Positions 12,235 through 24,679 of a DNA stretch of 64,000 nucleotides are shown here, piece by piece. The notes beneath the pieces are model-generated. The model was not told where the DNA came from and did not search any database. It saw only the letters and a list, made by a program, of their open reading frames with translations. The position numbers and the translations under genes are program-made. How positions within the stretch are numbered: the stretch's first letter is position 1; each line of letters begins with the position of its first letter. This DNA comes from Turnera subulata (taxonomy: Eukaryota > Streptophyta > Magnoliopsida > Malpighiales > Passifloraceae): NCBI GenBank assembly GCA_028386065.3, contig JAKUCV010002086.1, positions 151,120 to 215,119 on the forward strand, given 5' to 3'.

Positions 12235-14905
12235 TGTAACAGCCCGGGTAAAAATTTATATTTTTATCGGAACTGTAAAATGCTTTGTACAGTAATTTAC
12301 CATATTAAATAATCTTTGGTAAGTATTTCATGGTAAATCGGGCATCGGATTCTAAAACCGAGCTCTCTTTCACGTTCGGAATTTTTCTGCGGATTTTACG
12401 GACCAAAGTTGGAATTTTTCGGGTCCAGGAATCTTCAGAAAAGTCAGGTTTATCCTCAAGTTAACGGACCAGAAATAAAGACAAGAGGGTATAATGGTTA
12501 TTTTCTAGTCCGGACGGGACACACCTTACATGCAGTACAGTACTACATAATTGAGGAAGCTCAATTATGCGGCCTGTGAGCTGCCTCTTTCCTGTGATAG
12601 CCGTGCATTGCCAGTGTCCATGCATGCTTTCAGCCTGTAACTCCTGCCTTTCCAGTGCAGATCACTCTCACCATCATCCACTCACCTCTGCAAAAAAAAA
12701 AAAGAAAACCCACTGCCCAGCTTCTCTTCCCGTTCCTTCCTTCTCCTGCAAAACTCAAACCCAGTTTCTTCCTCATTCACAAAACCAGTAAAAGAGAAAG
12801 AAAGACAAAATACACCCACAAGCAAAACGGTCACGTTTTGCAGCAACCCACAACCCCTCCTTTTCTGGCCACTGTTCACGCGGCAGTGAACCGCGCCTCC
12901 ACACACGACACCACCCATGCCGACGCCTCCCTCTCAACGTCGCCGTCTTGACGAATCCATCGCCGCTCGACGCGCCGTCAGCAACCGAGGACCCGATGGC
13001 CATTTTGCTTAGACCCGTCGCCGTTTCTTCCTCTCTCGCCGACAACAGCCTGCAGCCACGTCTAGCACCCGAGCGCCTTCTGCCGCCGCCTGCTCGTGCT
13101 CGTCTTTCGCCTCCTCCTTCTCACGTGTCGGGCCGCCAAGGTGAGTAGGTCGTGTCAATGGCGACCGGGTGGATCGACTTGTTTGCGTGGGACTTGACCC
13201 GTTTCGTGGTCGGGTCGCGACTTGGGTCTGAGCTCTGGGCTACGCGGGAGCTGGGCCAATCTTGGCTCGGGCCTGTTGCTTGGTCTGGGCTTAGACCTGG
13301 GTTGGTTTTCTTGGGTTGGGTTGGGTTAGTTCAATTAGTTTGGACTGGCCCAGATCTTTAAAAAAAAAAAGTAAAATAAGAGAAATAAAATATGGGAAAA
13401 AAATATATAATTCTGGAAAATAATTTTGGGGAATAATATTTTGAAAACTATATATACTTATGGCAAGATAGTTATAGCATGGTAATTAATTTGGAAAAAA
13501 AATATAAGTAATGGAGATATTTTGGAAAGTACATACTTATGGGAAATAAATATGGAAAGGGTATTATCAAAGTAAGTATTATACCGGAATAATATTCGGG
13601 TATAAATATGGTATTATTTTGACACTTGAAAATAAATGTTGAATTATGATGATAATGGGAATAACCCGGGGGAGTACCGAGTTGGTTCAGTATTTATTTT
13701 ACGGCTTACAGTATTAGTCTGGCGTTTGCATATCATCTTATGTGTGCATATATTAACGTTTGATATAGGAGTTGATAACGAGCAGTATCCCGAGGAGCCA
13801 GAGCCGGGACATTTCGAGGACTTTCAGGAATAGAAAAATCGGCTAAGGTGAGGATAAGTAAATATTTATATACTGCCCGTGATATCAAGTTGCAGTTTGT
13901 TTTCTATGTGTGATATTTGCTGGTATGATACTTTGTGGCTGTGAATGGTTTGTTGTGAGATGAATTAAGTTGATAATTGTTACCGTTGATGTTGTTGAAT
14001 TTATTGCTTCTGTTGATGTTATTAATGACGTTGGAATTGTTGGTTAAGTTATTATCCAGACGAGCGGAGAGGCCGTGAGACTGCTCGGGATAATGTGTAT
14101 GGGACGGTTAATAGTAATGTGGTAACAAGTTGAGGGAAAAGAAATAATAAAATGGAAACACTTAGACATCTATTAAGTCACGGTTAAATGTTGGAATAGC
14201 CTGATGGTAGTCTAATTTTATGGTGATGGGGGAGAGTGTGCTTGGGGTCTGCTCCTTGTCTGTACCAATTTTTATTTAGGCGCTGGGGAGAGTGTGCTTG
14301 GGGTCTGCTCCCTGTCTGTGCCCGTTTTATGTGGAGGTACCAGGGCGGGGTCCACAGGCTAGCTAGCTTGACTACCTGGCAATGGCCACTATTTAACTTG
14401 TGATAGGGGCCCTGATAATAAAATTGGAATAGCGTGTCTAGAATCACAATTGTGTTCTTTAAGGGTTGTGAGAACCTTAGTCAATTGTTGTTAATGTGAC
14501 TTGATTATTAACGGTTGCTTGTATATGTATATTTGCTTATGGATTTTACCCGGTGTGCACTTCGGACTCACCCCTCGCTTGCGTGACACGGTCACGTAGT
14601 TTGATTGTGCGTGGTTCAGGTACGATTGAGGCAAGCTGTGGCGCACCCTCTGCCATGCCCGGATCCATCCTGTGATGCATCTTATTCATATTGCTATCTA
14701 TTGTTGTGTTGTATTAACACTTCCGCTACTTGCATTTTAATATTCTGTTTGTGCTGCTTGTTGTAATAATGTCTCCGCACTGGGACGGGTACTGATGTTG
14801 TATTTTTACTAATGATTTGTGTAATTCATCGCTGTGGTTTTTGTAATAGTATATGGTCCCACGTGTTTACTGTGTATAACGGTAAATACGGATCGGGGCG
14901 TCTCA
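12235..14905 (+). repeat. 3' LTR of the gypsy chromovirus
   Basis: 2671 bp, TGTAACAGCCCGGG to GCGTCTCA, directly followed by the TSD CCTTC (14906-14910). It is collinear with the 5' LTR. Shared landmarks include the palindrome at 12546-12569 and the distal ACGGATCGGGGCGTCTCA end. Divergence is modest, so the insertion is not very old. Confidence 0.93.
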
Positions 14906-15857
14906 CCTTCTCACCTTATGATCGATGGAGTTGCCACCCAAGTTTTATTAGCGTGGAAAAACTCAGGAAAAAGTAAAGATAACTCCTTATACCCACAAAA
15001 GCAACCAGATTGCTAACCAAAGATGTTGGACCCGGGGTTCGTCATGGATTGGAAGGTGTGAGGCACCCCATCCATACTTGGGCGAAATAATAGTCAATTT
15101 AAGTGATAATTGTGTTTCGGTGCATGTGTACAAGTGTGTAAACTAGATTTCCAGCAGCAAACATATAGCAATAATATATAAAATCATAATTAAAAAGAGA
15201 AGAAAAAAAACAAACAATTTGGCTTGCGTCTCCACCGCTAGAGACATCCTATGTACCCTGGTCGGGTTCAAAGCCCACGTAGTTCTTGGGTTAGAATTAA
15301 CACTCAAGCAAACATGTCAGTATCAGCATGTGATCACAACAAAATTCTAGCAAGAAGAGTGAATTAAAGGAGAAGAGATTGAGTTACCACCAAGGGTGTG
15401 TTCTTCGTCATTCTTCATGTTTGAGGCTTGTAGATTGCTTCTACCCTCTTTCCACTCTTTAATTCCACCTTGATTGCCTCTGGTATAACTGCAGATACAA
15501 CACTAGATAGCACACCACGTGAAATCCAGCAAAGAAAAGCAAAGAGAATTGCATTGAGAAAAGAAAGTAGTAGAATCTTCCCAAGCAAAAAGCTTCCAAA
15601 AAATCCCCTAAAAGTGTGTTCAGAGGGTTGCATTTATAGTGTTCAGGGCCTCAGGGGTCGTGGTTTTGATCCTAGGGTCGAGATTAAACTCCTAAATCTA
15701 ATGGCTGAGAGCAAGGATTGAAAAAGAGGAAAAATAGAAAAAGTTGTCGCCACTACGACACTTCACAGCCACCTGGTGGCGGTCTTGTCGCGATGACCGC
15801 CGCCTGGGGCGGTCTTCCCTCCATGACCGCGAGATGTCCACCGGCTTTGCGGGTTAC

Positions 15858-17327
15858 TGAAACGTCCCGACCCGTATTTACCATACACAGTAAACACGTG
15901 CCAGAACTATTCTTATTACAGCAGCAGACAGTACATATGTATCAAAATATAGTACAATAGGAAATCCAATACAACATCCGTCACCCATACTCGGAGACCA
16001 TTATTATGACAACATGCCTCAAACAACAGCAGCAGAAGCAAGTATATCAGCAACAGAGCCAAAGTGACAGACAGCCTCAAAGACATATGATAAATACAGC
16101 AGTGGAATTCTTTAGAATGAGATGCAGTGGAGGTATGGATCCGGAGTCTGGTGGAGAAGATACAGCAGCTGTCGAACCTCGTACCTGTACTACGGGCAAC
16201 TCATCCTACGTGATGAAACCACGTAGGCGAGGGGTGAGTCTGAAATGCTCACCAGTACAATAATGTACAATCATGGATAAACACTAATATGCAAGCAACC
16301 ATAATACATCAAGGTAGAAATATAGGAAACAACCACAATTGTACCACAGACATACTGATCAAGTCTGCACCAAAGCTAAAAGACATCTCTCATATTATCT
16401 GATCCCATTTTACTTTTTATTTAGCCCTGTCACGGTTAAGCTAGGGTCGTACTAGGTTATTAACATATTCTGGGTGCCAGATCAAAACAGAAACCTGGAT
16501 AGACATCCCAAAAATCAAACCGGGATAGACATCCCAAATACCAAGGATAGACATCGTTATCACAAGTAACCCGATCATGGTCACCACAAAACAGTCTCTA
16601 ACCATCCGGTCGTACCACTACTTTCCACGTGACACTTAAGTCATCATCACAATTCCAATTATCCAATTTCTCAAGTTATTCAACTTAGACCATAGTTAAC
16701 AGACCAAACCTCTGCTAACATCCAAGACTTATAGGGAAATCACTAAGTTCAATCACATGATTCAAACCATCAACAATTCCATATCACCAGGTATCCATAG
16801 AAAATATAATCAACAATAGAAAAGCACACAACGGTTCAATCGAACAACAAAACACATCCAACAAGAGTATTATAGGCAACATATCAAAGGTTATCAATCC
16901 TCACCTTAGCCGGTTATCTAACTCTGGAATTCGTCAACAGGTTCCAAGTCTGGTTCCTCAGGGAACTGCACGTTATCAGCTCCTATATAACAAGTAATAT
17001 GCATATAAGATCCACAGCAAATGAATATGCAACATGACAGATTAAACGGTAAACCGTAAAATAAAGCACTATCTAACTCGGTTAACGTCTCGGTGTACAA
17101 GTCTGTTATCATCATCATTCACCATTTTTCCATGTGTCAATATTAATATACTATACTTATACCCGGATATTATTTCGGTATTTAATACTTTGATAATACC
17201 CTTTCCAAAGTATTTTTAAAATAATTACATAACATATATTCTTAAAAATATAATTATCGCAAAGTAATTTTCCTGAAAAGAATGATAACGTATACATATA
17301 TTTTCCAAATATTTTCATAGTATCATA

Positions 17328-17379
<52 letters not shown>

Positions 17380-18641
17380 AAGGTAAGTTTACATTAGTAA
17401 AATATATTTTCCAGAAAACATATCAAAAAGTATTTCATATATTATTTTCCAGAAAAAATACTATGTATTTATTATTATTTATTTATTATTATTTTTTTTA
17501 ACGGACTGGCCATGAACAGTAGGCCCGACGACAGCCCATGTCCAGGCCCAAGTCCCATCTAAACCAACCCAGGTGCACAAGGCCCAGGCACCCAAGCCCA
17601 GCCCGTGGTCAAAACCCAAACCACAAGGCATCCGAGTCAACCCATTGCCAACGGGTTAACCCGCCCGTCACTCCTCTGTGAAATGAGCCGCTCACCTTGA
17701 ATTCGGGGTGACGACGCGGCGGCGCATGCGAGACGAGGCGAGGCGACGGCCCTGGGGAGCGACGAGGCAGAGGAGGCGAGGCGCTGTGCAGGTTGTGGCT
17801 CCGACGAGCAGGCGGGGCGGCAGTTGCTGTTGCGGGTGGTTGCCGGCGGAGGTGCGAGTGGCGACGCGAGGAGGAGTCGTCGGCGGCGGCGTGCTAAAAC
17901 GAGGAGGAGAGCAGGGAGGAGAGGAGGAGAAGGAGAAGGTGGCGGCGGTGCGTGAGGTGGTGGTCTCTGTGTTCACGCGAGGTAGAAGGAAGGAGAAGAA
18001 AGAAAAAGAAAAAAAGAAATTGGAAAACAAAAGAAAAGGAGAGAGAGGGTGAGGGGTGTGTGAAACGGTGAGTTTTGGTGGTGAGTGCGTTGGTTGTTTT
18101 GTTTTTCTTTTTTTTTTCTTCTTTTCTGGTTTTTCTGGACAGAAGATGGTTAATGTTTTTTTTTTTTTGCAGGGACAAGTAAAAGGAAAAACTGGGTTTA
18201 TGTGTTTACAGGAAAGAAGAGAAGATGGTGGTGTGGTGTACTGGGAAGGCAGGAGAAACACCATTTTTACAGTACTGGTGACACAGGAAAGAGGCAGCGG
18301 CTGCCCTGCATAATTGAGCTGCCTTAATTATGCAGGTTGTCTGCATATGAGGCGTGCATCGTTCGGACCAGAAAATAACTAATATACCCCCCTTACCTTT
18401 ATTTCTGGTCCGTTCTTTCGAGGATAAACCCGACTTTTTTGAAGATTCCTGGACCCGAAAAATTCCAACTTTGGTCCGTAAAATCTGCAGAAAAATCCCG
18501 AACGTGGGCAAGGCTCAGTTTTGGAATCCGATGCTCGATTTACCTTGAATTAATTACCCAAGATTAATTTCAACGGTAAATCACTGTATAAAAACTTTAA
18601 CAGTCCCGGTAAAATGCGAAATTTTTACCCAGGCTGTTACA
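15858..18641 (-). mobile_element. Gypsy chromovirus-type solo LTR (minus strand)
   Basis: On the plus strand it begins TGAAACGTCCCGACCC and ends CCCAGGCTGTTACA, the reverse complement of the TGTAACAG...GTCTCA-type LTR. Length is 2784 bp. A perfect TSD GTTAC lies at 15853-15857 and 18642-18646. It contains repeated GGGATAGACATCCC-type palindromes (about 16495-16560), a long TA microsatellite (17331-17375), a GC-rich block (about 17700-17950) and a hairpin at 18307-18334. It has no internal coding region, so it is a recombined solo LTR. Frames inside it are not called as genes. Confidence 0.9.
17331..17375. repeat. (TA)n microsatellite
   Basis: About 22 uninterrupted TA units inside the solo LTR. 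The other LTRs of this family do not have a run of this length at the matching place, so it has probably expanded locally. Confidence 0.95.
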
Positions 18642-19060
18642 GTTACTGTTCATACTTTTCTAATTTTGACCTGGTTTTTCCTGTTTTGACTCCAATCCGA
18701 TTCTTGCACGCGAAGTAAGTGTTCCTAGACTAGAAAAACCCCCTTTTCTTGAGAAAAACTCCACATTCTTTCCATAAAAACTCAATTACTTAACCTACAC
18801 TTCAAGGATTAAAATTGTTCCTCTTTTCTTGAAAAAAATGCAAAACAATACTCCAACTTATATTGAAACCTCTAATCTAACGAAAATCAGAGGTAAATAA
18901 GTCAGAAATTCGTGCTAAGCCTGGGCCTAAGTGTATGAATAGTCCATGAATTTAGTTATTGGGTTTCTATGGCAAATTAAAGTATAAAAATTAACGCTGG
19001 GCTTTAAAACATAATAACAATCCAATAAAATAAATAGATTGCTAAATTTAGGTGTTCACA

Positions 19061-19695
19061 ATATGATATATAAAATAAGTATGATATATGTAAAAAGTAA
19101 GAAATAAATTAAAATAATACTTATTCAATATAAAAACAAAATCATGTATCACATAAAGTTAACAACAACTTGTTAAGATAAACTGAATGCTATCAAAATA
19201 TTAATAATATAAAAATTGAGAAATTTATTATAAATAATTATTAAAGATAAGTGTAAAATATTTTTAAAAGATTAGGGAGTAAAAATATTTTAATAGAGTA
19301 TTCTATCTCAAAAATTAACTAAAAATGTTTTTAAAAAATTTGCTAACTTAAGTTTTAGAATAAGAAAACTTATATGTAAATATTAAAATTAAAAGAGAAA
19401 GAATATAGAATTAATACAAATTATAAATAAAAAATTAATTATATAAAAAATAGTAAAAATATATTGTTACTAAATTTTTACGAAAAAACTAAAGGCTATA
19501 AATCAACAAATAATCTTTATATTGTAGAAGTTAGCAAATAATAAAACCTATACACAAATGTTATACTGAATGTATGAATAGTATACCAACTTAAAAATAT
19601 AAAAACATCTATATGTGAAGTGAAGAAAATGAAAAGATAAAAAAATAATAAGAAATAAAATCAATTGTGAAAATTGAGCATGTCTCGTAAAAAAT
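19061..19695. other. AT-rich intergenic stretch, nothing recognised
   Basis: Dense A/T sequence with no open frame of interest and no terminal repeat. It may be old, decayed transposon DNA. Confidence 0.6.
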
Positions 19696-19945
19696 AGGCA
19701 AAAGTACCTTTACAGGGCCTCAGTTAAACAAAAATCCTCAGTTTGGGTATCGAGTTACAAAAAATTCAATCTCTCCTACTAGCTACAATATTTCATCCAA
19801 TTTGGGGATCCCAATCTCACTCAAATCGCCCAAAGTTAAAATTGAAGCACAATCACCTAATTTGGCATGTGCTGGAGGCTGACGTGGACGCGCCACGTGG
19901 CTGTCCACGCTCGGATGGCGCCCTTGACTGAGGTGGACCAGTAAA
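19696..19945 (+). mobile_element. Fragment of a non-autonomous element with AGGCAAAAGTACC end
   Basis: It begins AGGCAAAAGTACCTTTACAG and includes CCTCAGTTTGGGTATCGAG and ATTTCATCCAATTTGGG. The same sequence occurs in reverse complement at 58623-58743, ending at the same terminal motif. The distal part holds the palindrome-like CGCCACGTGGC. No protein is encoded. It probably represents one end of a MITE-like element whose other end has been lost or displaced. Confidence 0.55.
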
Positions 19946-21439
19946 AAGATTGTTGGAGTGAATTCGGACACAGAAACCAAATCTTTCAAGTGCTTAGCAA
20001 GTGTGTGAAGCAAAAGAGTGAGAAGAGAGAGAGTAGAAGAGAGTGAACACATATGATTTAGAGTGGTTCCCCCTCACCAGGTACACCACTACCTAAAGGT
20101 TCCTCTCTTTAGGATTTCAAACACTCACTATCCTTAGGTTTTTGCGGGCTCAACCTTAACCTTTACAATAACAAGCTTTGCTATGCTAAGCTCAAACCTT
20201 TACAAGCTTTTCACAGGCTAAGCTCTAACCTACCCTCAAATCTAATCCTATACTTGAGTTCCCAACAAATCTAATCCAAGACTTGCTTATAAAATGCTCT
20301 TAGAATGTGTCTTACAATACACATAGAAAAACCAGATCAGAAACCACAATTTCAAGCACAAGGCTATACTCAGATTTTTGCACAATAGCTAGGATGATCC
20401 TTCAGAGGTGTAATGGAAACCTTTTATAGAATCTGAGCATAGAGGAAAGCAACTGCAATGGATTTTTGTACTCCTAGTTGACTTCAGTTCATTAAATCTT
20501 CAACTTGGAACCGTTGCACCATGTCAACTCCTTGGTTGCAGAGAATTACCAAATCTGGGAAGTTTGGACTACCTTTTTAAGTTGAGTAGGAGTTTGGTGG
20601 GAAAGTCTTCTGCACTTCAATAATATCTTTCCTGTTACTTGTTCATCAGTTCAGAACATTGGAAGTGGGTTTTTAATGCCCGGAGGACCACACGCAACTT
20701 GCACAAAAGGTTGAAAGTGACAGCTCGCAGATATGGTTGTAACAAAAACCATCTGGAGTGTTTCGAGATATGGTTTCAGCAAAAACCATAATTCCTCCTG
20801 TAAACTAAAATCTACACAAGGAAGCACACTTGTAATTTGTTAGCCATCAAAACCATTAATACACTATGACAAAACATGGTTAATGAAACGCCCCGACCCG
20901 TATTTACCGTACACAGTAAACACGTGCCGGAACTGTGACGACCCAACCATACCAAGCCCAGCATACAGTGTATACAACAGAAATCCGGGCTCAGCAGCCC
21001 AAAGTAAAAACAACAATAATAACTCAACCGGCCCTATGGCCCAATAATATCAATAAAATGCACAGCGGAAGACTTAATAACTCACAAAAACACTGTATGC
21101 GACACTGATGCAAAGTATGGATCCGAGCCCTGTCCAAGGGATAACGCCGCAGCCTGTCTGGAATGCACCAAACCTGTACCAAAAGTAACTCATCCTACGG
21201 GATGAAAGCCCGCAGGTGAGGGGTGAGTCCGAAGTGCTCACCGACGAAGGAAAGACAATCAATATGCACACTAAAATTACTCAAGTCGAAAACAAGGAAA
21301 AACCGCCAAAATAAGACAAATCAAAAAACTCAAATAAAATTCAATTTCCAATTTTATCTTTTCCGGGCCCCATCACGGATAAGCTAGGGGTCAAACCTGG
21401 TTATCAACACATTCCGGGTGCCAGACCAAATCCAGAGAA

Positions 21440-21830
21440 CCCAGGGATCGACATCCCAAAACTACGAACCCAGGGATAGACATCCCAAAAATAATCACGG
21501 GATAGACATCCCAAGCATAGACATGCTTATCACAAGTAACCCAGGTCACGGCCACCACGAAACAGTCTTAAACCATCGAGTCGTACCACTACTTAACACG
21601 TGACAATTATATTATCGTCATCAAAATCAAATCACAGGGATCAACATCCCAACCAAAATACCGGGATAGACATCCCTATCCAAAATTAAGGATCGACATC
21701 CTTATCACAATTTATTATTTATTCCATTATACTTAAACCAAAAAGACTCAAGGATAAACATCCAAAACTCAAAGCACGGGATAAACATCCCAAAAACCAA
21801 ATCAAGATACTGGGATAAACATCCCGACAA
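21440..21830. repeat. Array of GGGATAGACATCCC palindromic repeats
   Basis: About ten irregularly spaced copies or near copies (GGGATCGACATCCC, GGGATAGACATCCC, GGGATAAACATCCC), each able to pair with itself. Two to three copies are also present in the related LTR at about 16495-16560. They lie in the same part of the LTR. Confidence 0.85.
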
Positions 21831-23159
21831 CAATCACAACAAATGCGACAAACAACAGAGCAATAATCACCAAACACAGTAACCGAGTAATACAGGCACA
21901 TATTGAAGGAAATCCATCCTCACCTTGGCCGATTACTCAACTCCGGAAACAATGACCGGTCCGACGCCGGCTCCTCGGGAAACTGCCCGATATCCAAACC
22001 TATACCACAAAACAATATACACTCACATAAATGCACATAATCGGTATACTATGATGCCAAAACTGCGAAATATCTCATCCCGGTTCATATTCTTTATTAT
22101 CATCTTTTACCATAATTATCCCTTTTTCCGAAAATATATCGTATGCATATAAGGTTACAAAAATATATTTCCAAAACTATTAAATCAAAATATTTTTTCC
22201 AAAATAATAATTACCATAATTTTTCTGGAAATTATGACATATGTATATATATATTTTTTCTAAAATATTACTTTTTTATATAAAACTATTTATCAGAATA
22301 TAATTACTAAATATTATTTTTTGTCAAAAATATATATATTAATCATATGCTGTATAGGTTATTTCCCAGAAAATATATAATCATAAAAACTTACTCTGAA
22401 AATAAATACAATTTAATATATATACATTTTTATTTTCTAAGACAAAATACTTTTCCAACAATTATAATTCAACATAATTATATATATATATTTCAGAAAT
22501 ATACCTATATATATTTCCCAAGAATAATAACATATACATATTGTATTCCAGAGAAATAACAACATATGATTAAAATTTCCAGAAATATTTTCAAGGTATA
22601 TATATATTTTTCAAACTAACCATAATAATAATTTACAAACAAAACATAAATATTTTAATTTTCAAGAATCAAAGTATACATATTTACTCAACCCCAAACC
22701 CAAAACATTACATATATATATGTGTATATATATATATATATTATCATTTTTTTAAACAAACAAAAATCCGAATTGCAACCTAGGGAGGGCGCGACCCGGC
22801 CGCGACCCGCCCAGAAGAATCGGATTGCTCAACTTGACGGCAGCGGCGGCGCGACGGACGCGAAGAGAAGGAAGCCGCGAGGAAGGCGAGCTCGAGGCGA
22901 CTCCAAGGGCGGTGCAACCTCGGCGCGGCGACGGTAGGAGGCTGAGCAGGCGCGGAGGAAGCAAGATCCACGGGTTTGCTTGCGGGTCAACGGCCCGTCA
23001 CGGCGGCTACGACGATGGAAGACGACGGGGCGACGGGGTTGAGGTCGCGACGAGACGGCGAACTCGATGGTGGCGGCGGTGGCACGAGACTCGGCGGGGA
23101 ATTTCACCTCGAGAACAGTACCCGAGAAGAGGATCCGGGTGACGCACTGTTCATCCGGG

Positions 23160-23432
23160 TTTTCTGTATTTTTATTTTTATTTTTTTTCTATTTTCCTTC
23201 TTTTTCTTTTCTTTTCTTTTCTTTTCTTTTTCTTTTCCTTATTTTCTGATTGGTTCTTTTTTTCTTTTTTTTTCATTTCATCTTCACCTTTTTTTTCTAC
23301 TTTTTTTCTTTTTCTTTTTTTTTCTTTTTCTTCTCTTCTTTTTTTTTGTCTTTTTTTTCTTTCTCTCTTTTTTTTCTTTTCCTTTTTTTTTTTTCTCTTC
23401 TCCTCTCCTTTTCTTTTTCTTCTCCTCTCTTT
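23160..23432. repeat. Long polypyrimidine tract
   Basis: About 270 bp composed almost only of T and C (TTTTC, TTCTTT motifs) at the U3 end of the solo LTR. The minus strand is therefore a polypurine tract near the start of the LTR. Reading frames here (Phe/Leu/Ser runs) are artefacts. Confidence 0.9.
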
Positions 23433-23499
23433 ACCCGGGCTGTTGCAGTTAATCCACTAATCAGCATTAGGAGGTGATTAACCTAATTTTTGGTCAACA

Positions 23500-24374
23500 A
23501 AGAAGACACGTGGCATGTGGGGAGGTTCCAAATATAAAAATATTTTAAAGTGTAGTGTGAATATTTTAATATATAAATATTTTTATGTAAATTTTGAAAA
23601 TATTTTTAATATAAAAATTCAAACAAATCATTATACTTGACTAATTTAATACCTAAATAAAAATAAAACAACTTAACTAAAAATATTATTTATCTGCCCC
23701 ATATTTTATTAAATATATTAAAAATTTACGTTCTTTTCATCTTAAAAGTGTGTGTGATAATATTTACCCACTTTTTATTTTTTTATTTTTCATCCAAAAA
23801 ATAATTTTAAATCTATGAAAAATTTAAACTAAGTGGAAACTTAACTTCTTATCTAACTAAAAATATTGATTATGTACCATATTTTTTAAATATGAAAAAA
23901 TTAAAATAAAAAATTTTTAAATGTGGTGTCCAAACTTAATTTAATAACAAATAAATAAAATAATTCAACTAAAAATATTATTTATTTACCATATTTTTTC
24001 AAATATAAAAAATTTCATTTTTTCATGTTATACCAATCTGAAAATTTAATTGAATATAAAATAAATAAAAAATAAAATTTTTATTTTTTCCAATTATACC
24101 AACTTTAAATGGTAAAAAAACTAATTAATTACAGTATTGTAATAGCCAAATATTAATCAATTAAAAAAAATCTTTTCTCCTTTCTCCTCATAGTGTCGTC
24201 GGCCAGATCTATTCATAATTTTAATACCAAAAGAACTTACACTTAATTTGGTCATCCTTGATCTATTCTTTTCTCTTTTTTTTCGATGAAACAAACCCCA
24301 TCCTTGAAATGGAAACCAGTATAACATGGATGATTGTTAGAAAAAAAATAGATGCAACAAATCCTATTCTTTTG
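23500..24374. other. AT-rich stretch with three diverged internal repeats
   Basis: An AACTAAAAATATT(A/G)TTTAT motif followed by a (CC)ATATTTT segment recurs near 23678, 23860 and 23957, so part of the stretch is a decayed tandem repeat with roughly 100-180-bp spacing. No gene or terminal repeat is seen. The right end passes abruptly into the copia LTR fragment at about 24375. Confidence 0.5.
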
Positions 24375-24664
24375 CGCTTGTTCAGAACGTTGGAACTGGG
24401 TTTTTAATGCCCACCACACGCAACTTGCACAAAAGGTTGAAAGTGACAGCTCGCAGATATGGTTGCAACAAAAACCATCTGGCATGTTTCGAGATATGGT
24501 TTCAGCAAAAACCATAATTCCTCCTGTAAACTAAAATCAACACAAGGAAGACTAGAAGTACACTTGTAATTTTTTAGTCATCAAAACCATTAATACATCA
24601 TGTCAAAACATGGTTAATCCACTAATCAACATTAGGAGGTGATTAACCCAATTTTTTGTCAATA
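24375..24664 (-). repeat. Partial 3' LTR of copia copy A
   Basis: It matches the copia LTRs at 19951-23499 and 57572-58622 (ACACGCAACTTGCACAAAAG, GATATGGTT, TCCTCCTGTAAACTAAAATC). On the minus strand the LTR start is adjacent to the polypurine tract, so this is the 3' LTR. The distal 700 bp are missing. Confidence 0.8.
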
Positions 24665-24679
24665 ATCTCCCCCTTTTTT
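24665..24679 (-). promoter_or_regulatory. Polypurine tract of copia copy A
   Basis: On the minus strand it reads AAAAAAGGGGGAGAT just before the LTR start, a standard copia polypurine tract. It fixes the orientation of the element. Confidence 0.8.

Larger units (their letters stand above)
4805..14905 (+). mobile_element. Full-length Ty3/gypsy chromovirus (Tekay-like)
   Basis: Two 2.7-kb LTRs (TGTAACAG...GTCTCA) flank a 4.7-kb internal region with gag, protease, reverse transcriptase, RNase H, integrase and a chromodomain remnant in the gypsy order. The perfect 5-bp duplication CCTTC lies at 4800-4804 and 14906-14910, inside a Tat-like LTR. Long LTRs plus a C-terminal chromodomain suggest the Tekay branch of the chromoviruses; this is inference. 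Several stop codons and frame changes mean that this copy cannot make its own polyprotein. Three related insertions lie in the window (15858, 20884 and 30913, all on the minus strand). Confidence 0.93.
4770..19060 (-). mobile_element. Tat/Ogre-like solo LTR (minus strand), split by two nested gypsy insertions
   Basis: The plus strand begins TGTGAGAACTCGGACC at 4770 and ends TTTAGGTGTTCACA at 19060. This is the reverse complement of the TGTGAACACCC...CACA LTRs seen at 46206 and 61559. The host LTR survives in three pieces: 4770-4804, 14911-15857 and 18647-19060, about 1.4 kb in total, close to the 1.6-1.7 kb of the other copies. Shared LTR landmarks include GTTGCCACCCAAGTTTTATTA near 14931 and the CCGCC-rich block near 15776-15850. 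Flanks ATATA (4765-4769) and ATATG (19061-19065) are a probable 5-bp TSD with one change. No internal region remains, so it is read as a solo LTR. Confidence 0.75.
20884..23447 (-). mobile_element. Gypsy chromovirus-type solo LTR (minus strand), inside the copia LTR
   Basis: It starts TGAAACGCCCCGACCC and ends ACCCGGGCTGTTGCA, 2564 bp, with perfect TSD GTTAA at 20879-20883 and 23448-23452. It is related to but diverged from the LTRs at 15858 and 30913. Distinctive contents are about ten copies of a GGGATAGACATCCC-type palindrome (21440-21830) and a long pyrimidine tract (about 23160-23432) near the U3 end. It has no coding capacity. Confidence 0.9.
19951..23499 (-). mobile_element. Sirevirus-like copia solo LTR (minus strand), split by a gypsy solo LTR
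   Basis: The outer pieces 19951-20883 and 23448-23499 match the copia LTR at 57572-58622, for example GGTTCCCCCTCACCAGGTAC, AAACACTCACTAT and ACCACACGCAACTTGC. Removing the nested insertion leaves about 980 bp, against 1051 bp in the intact copy. Flanks AAGAT (19946-19950) and AAGAA (23500-23504) are a likely 5-bp TSD with one change. No polypurine tract or internal domain adjoins it. Confidence 0.75.

Noticed and set aside
17692..18264. A 190-codon minus-strand frame (and a 114-codon plus-strand frame) in the solo LTR
   Set aside because: Pro/Ser/Thr/Lys-rich low-complexity products of GC- and pyrimidine-rich LTR sequence; no domain and no conservation in the related LTRs.
22976..23477. A 158-codon plus-strand frame with a long Phe/Leu/Ser tail resembling membrane segments
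   Set aside because: The hydrophobic part is the translation of a polypyrimidine tract.
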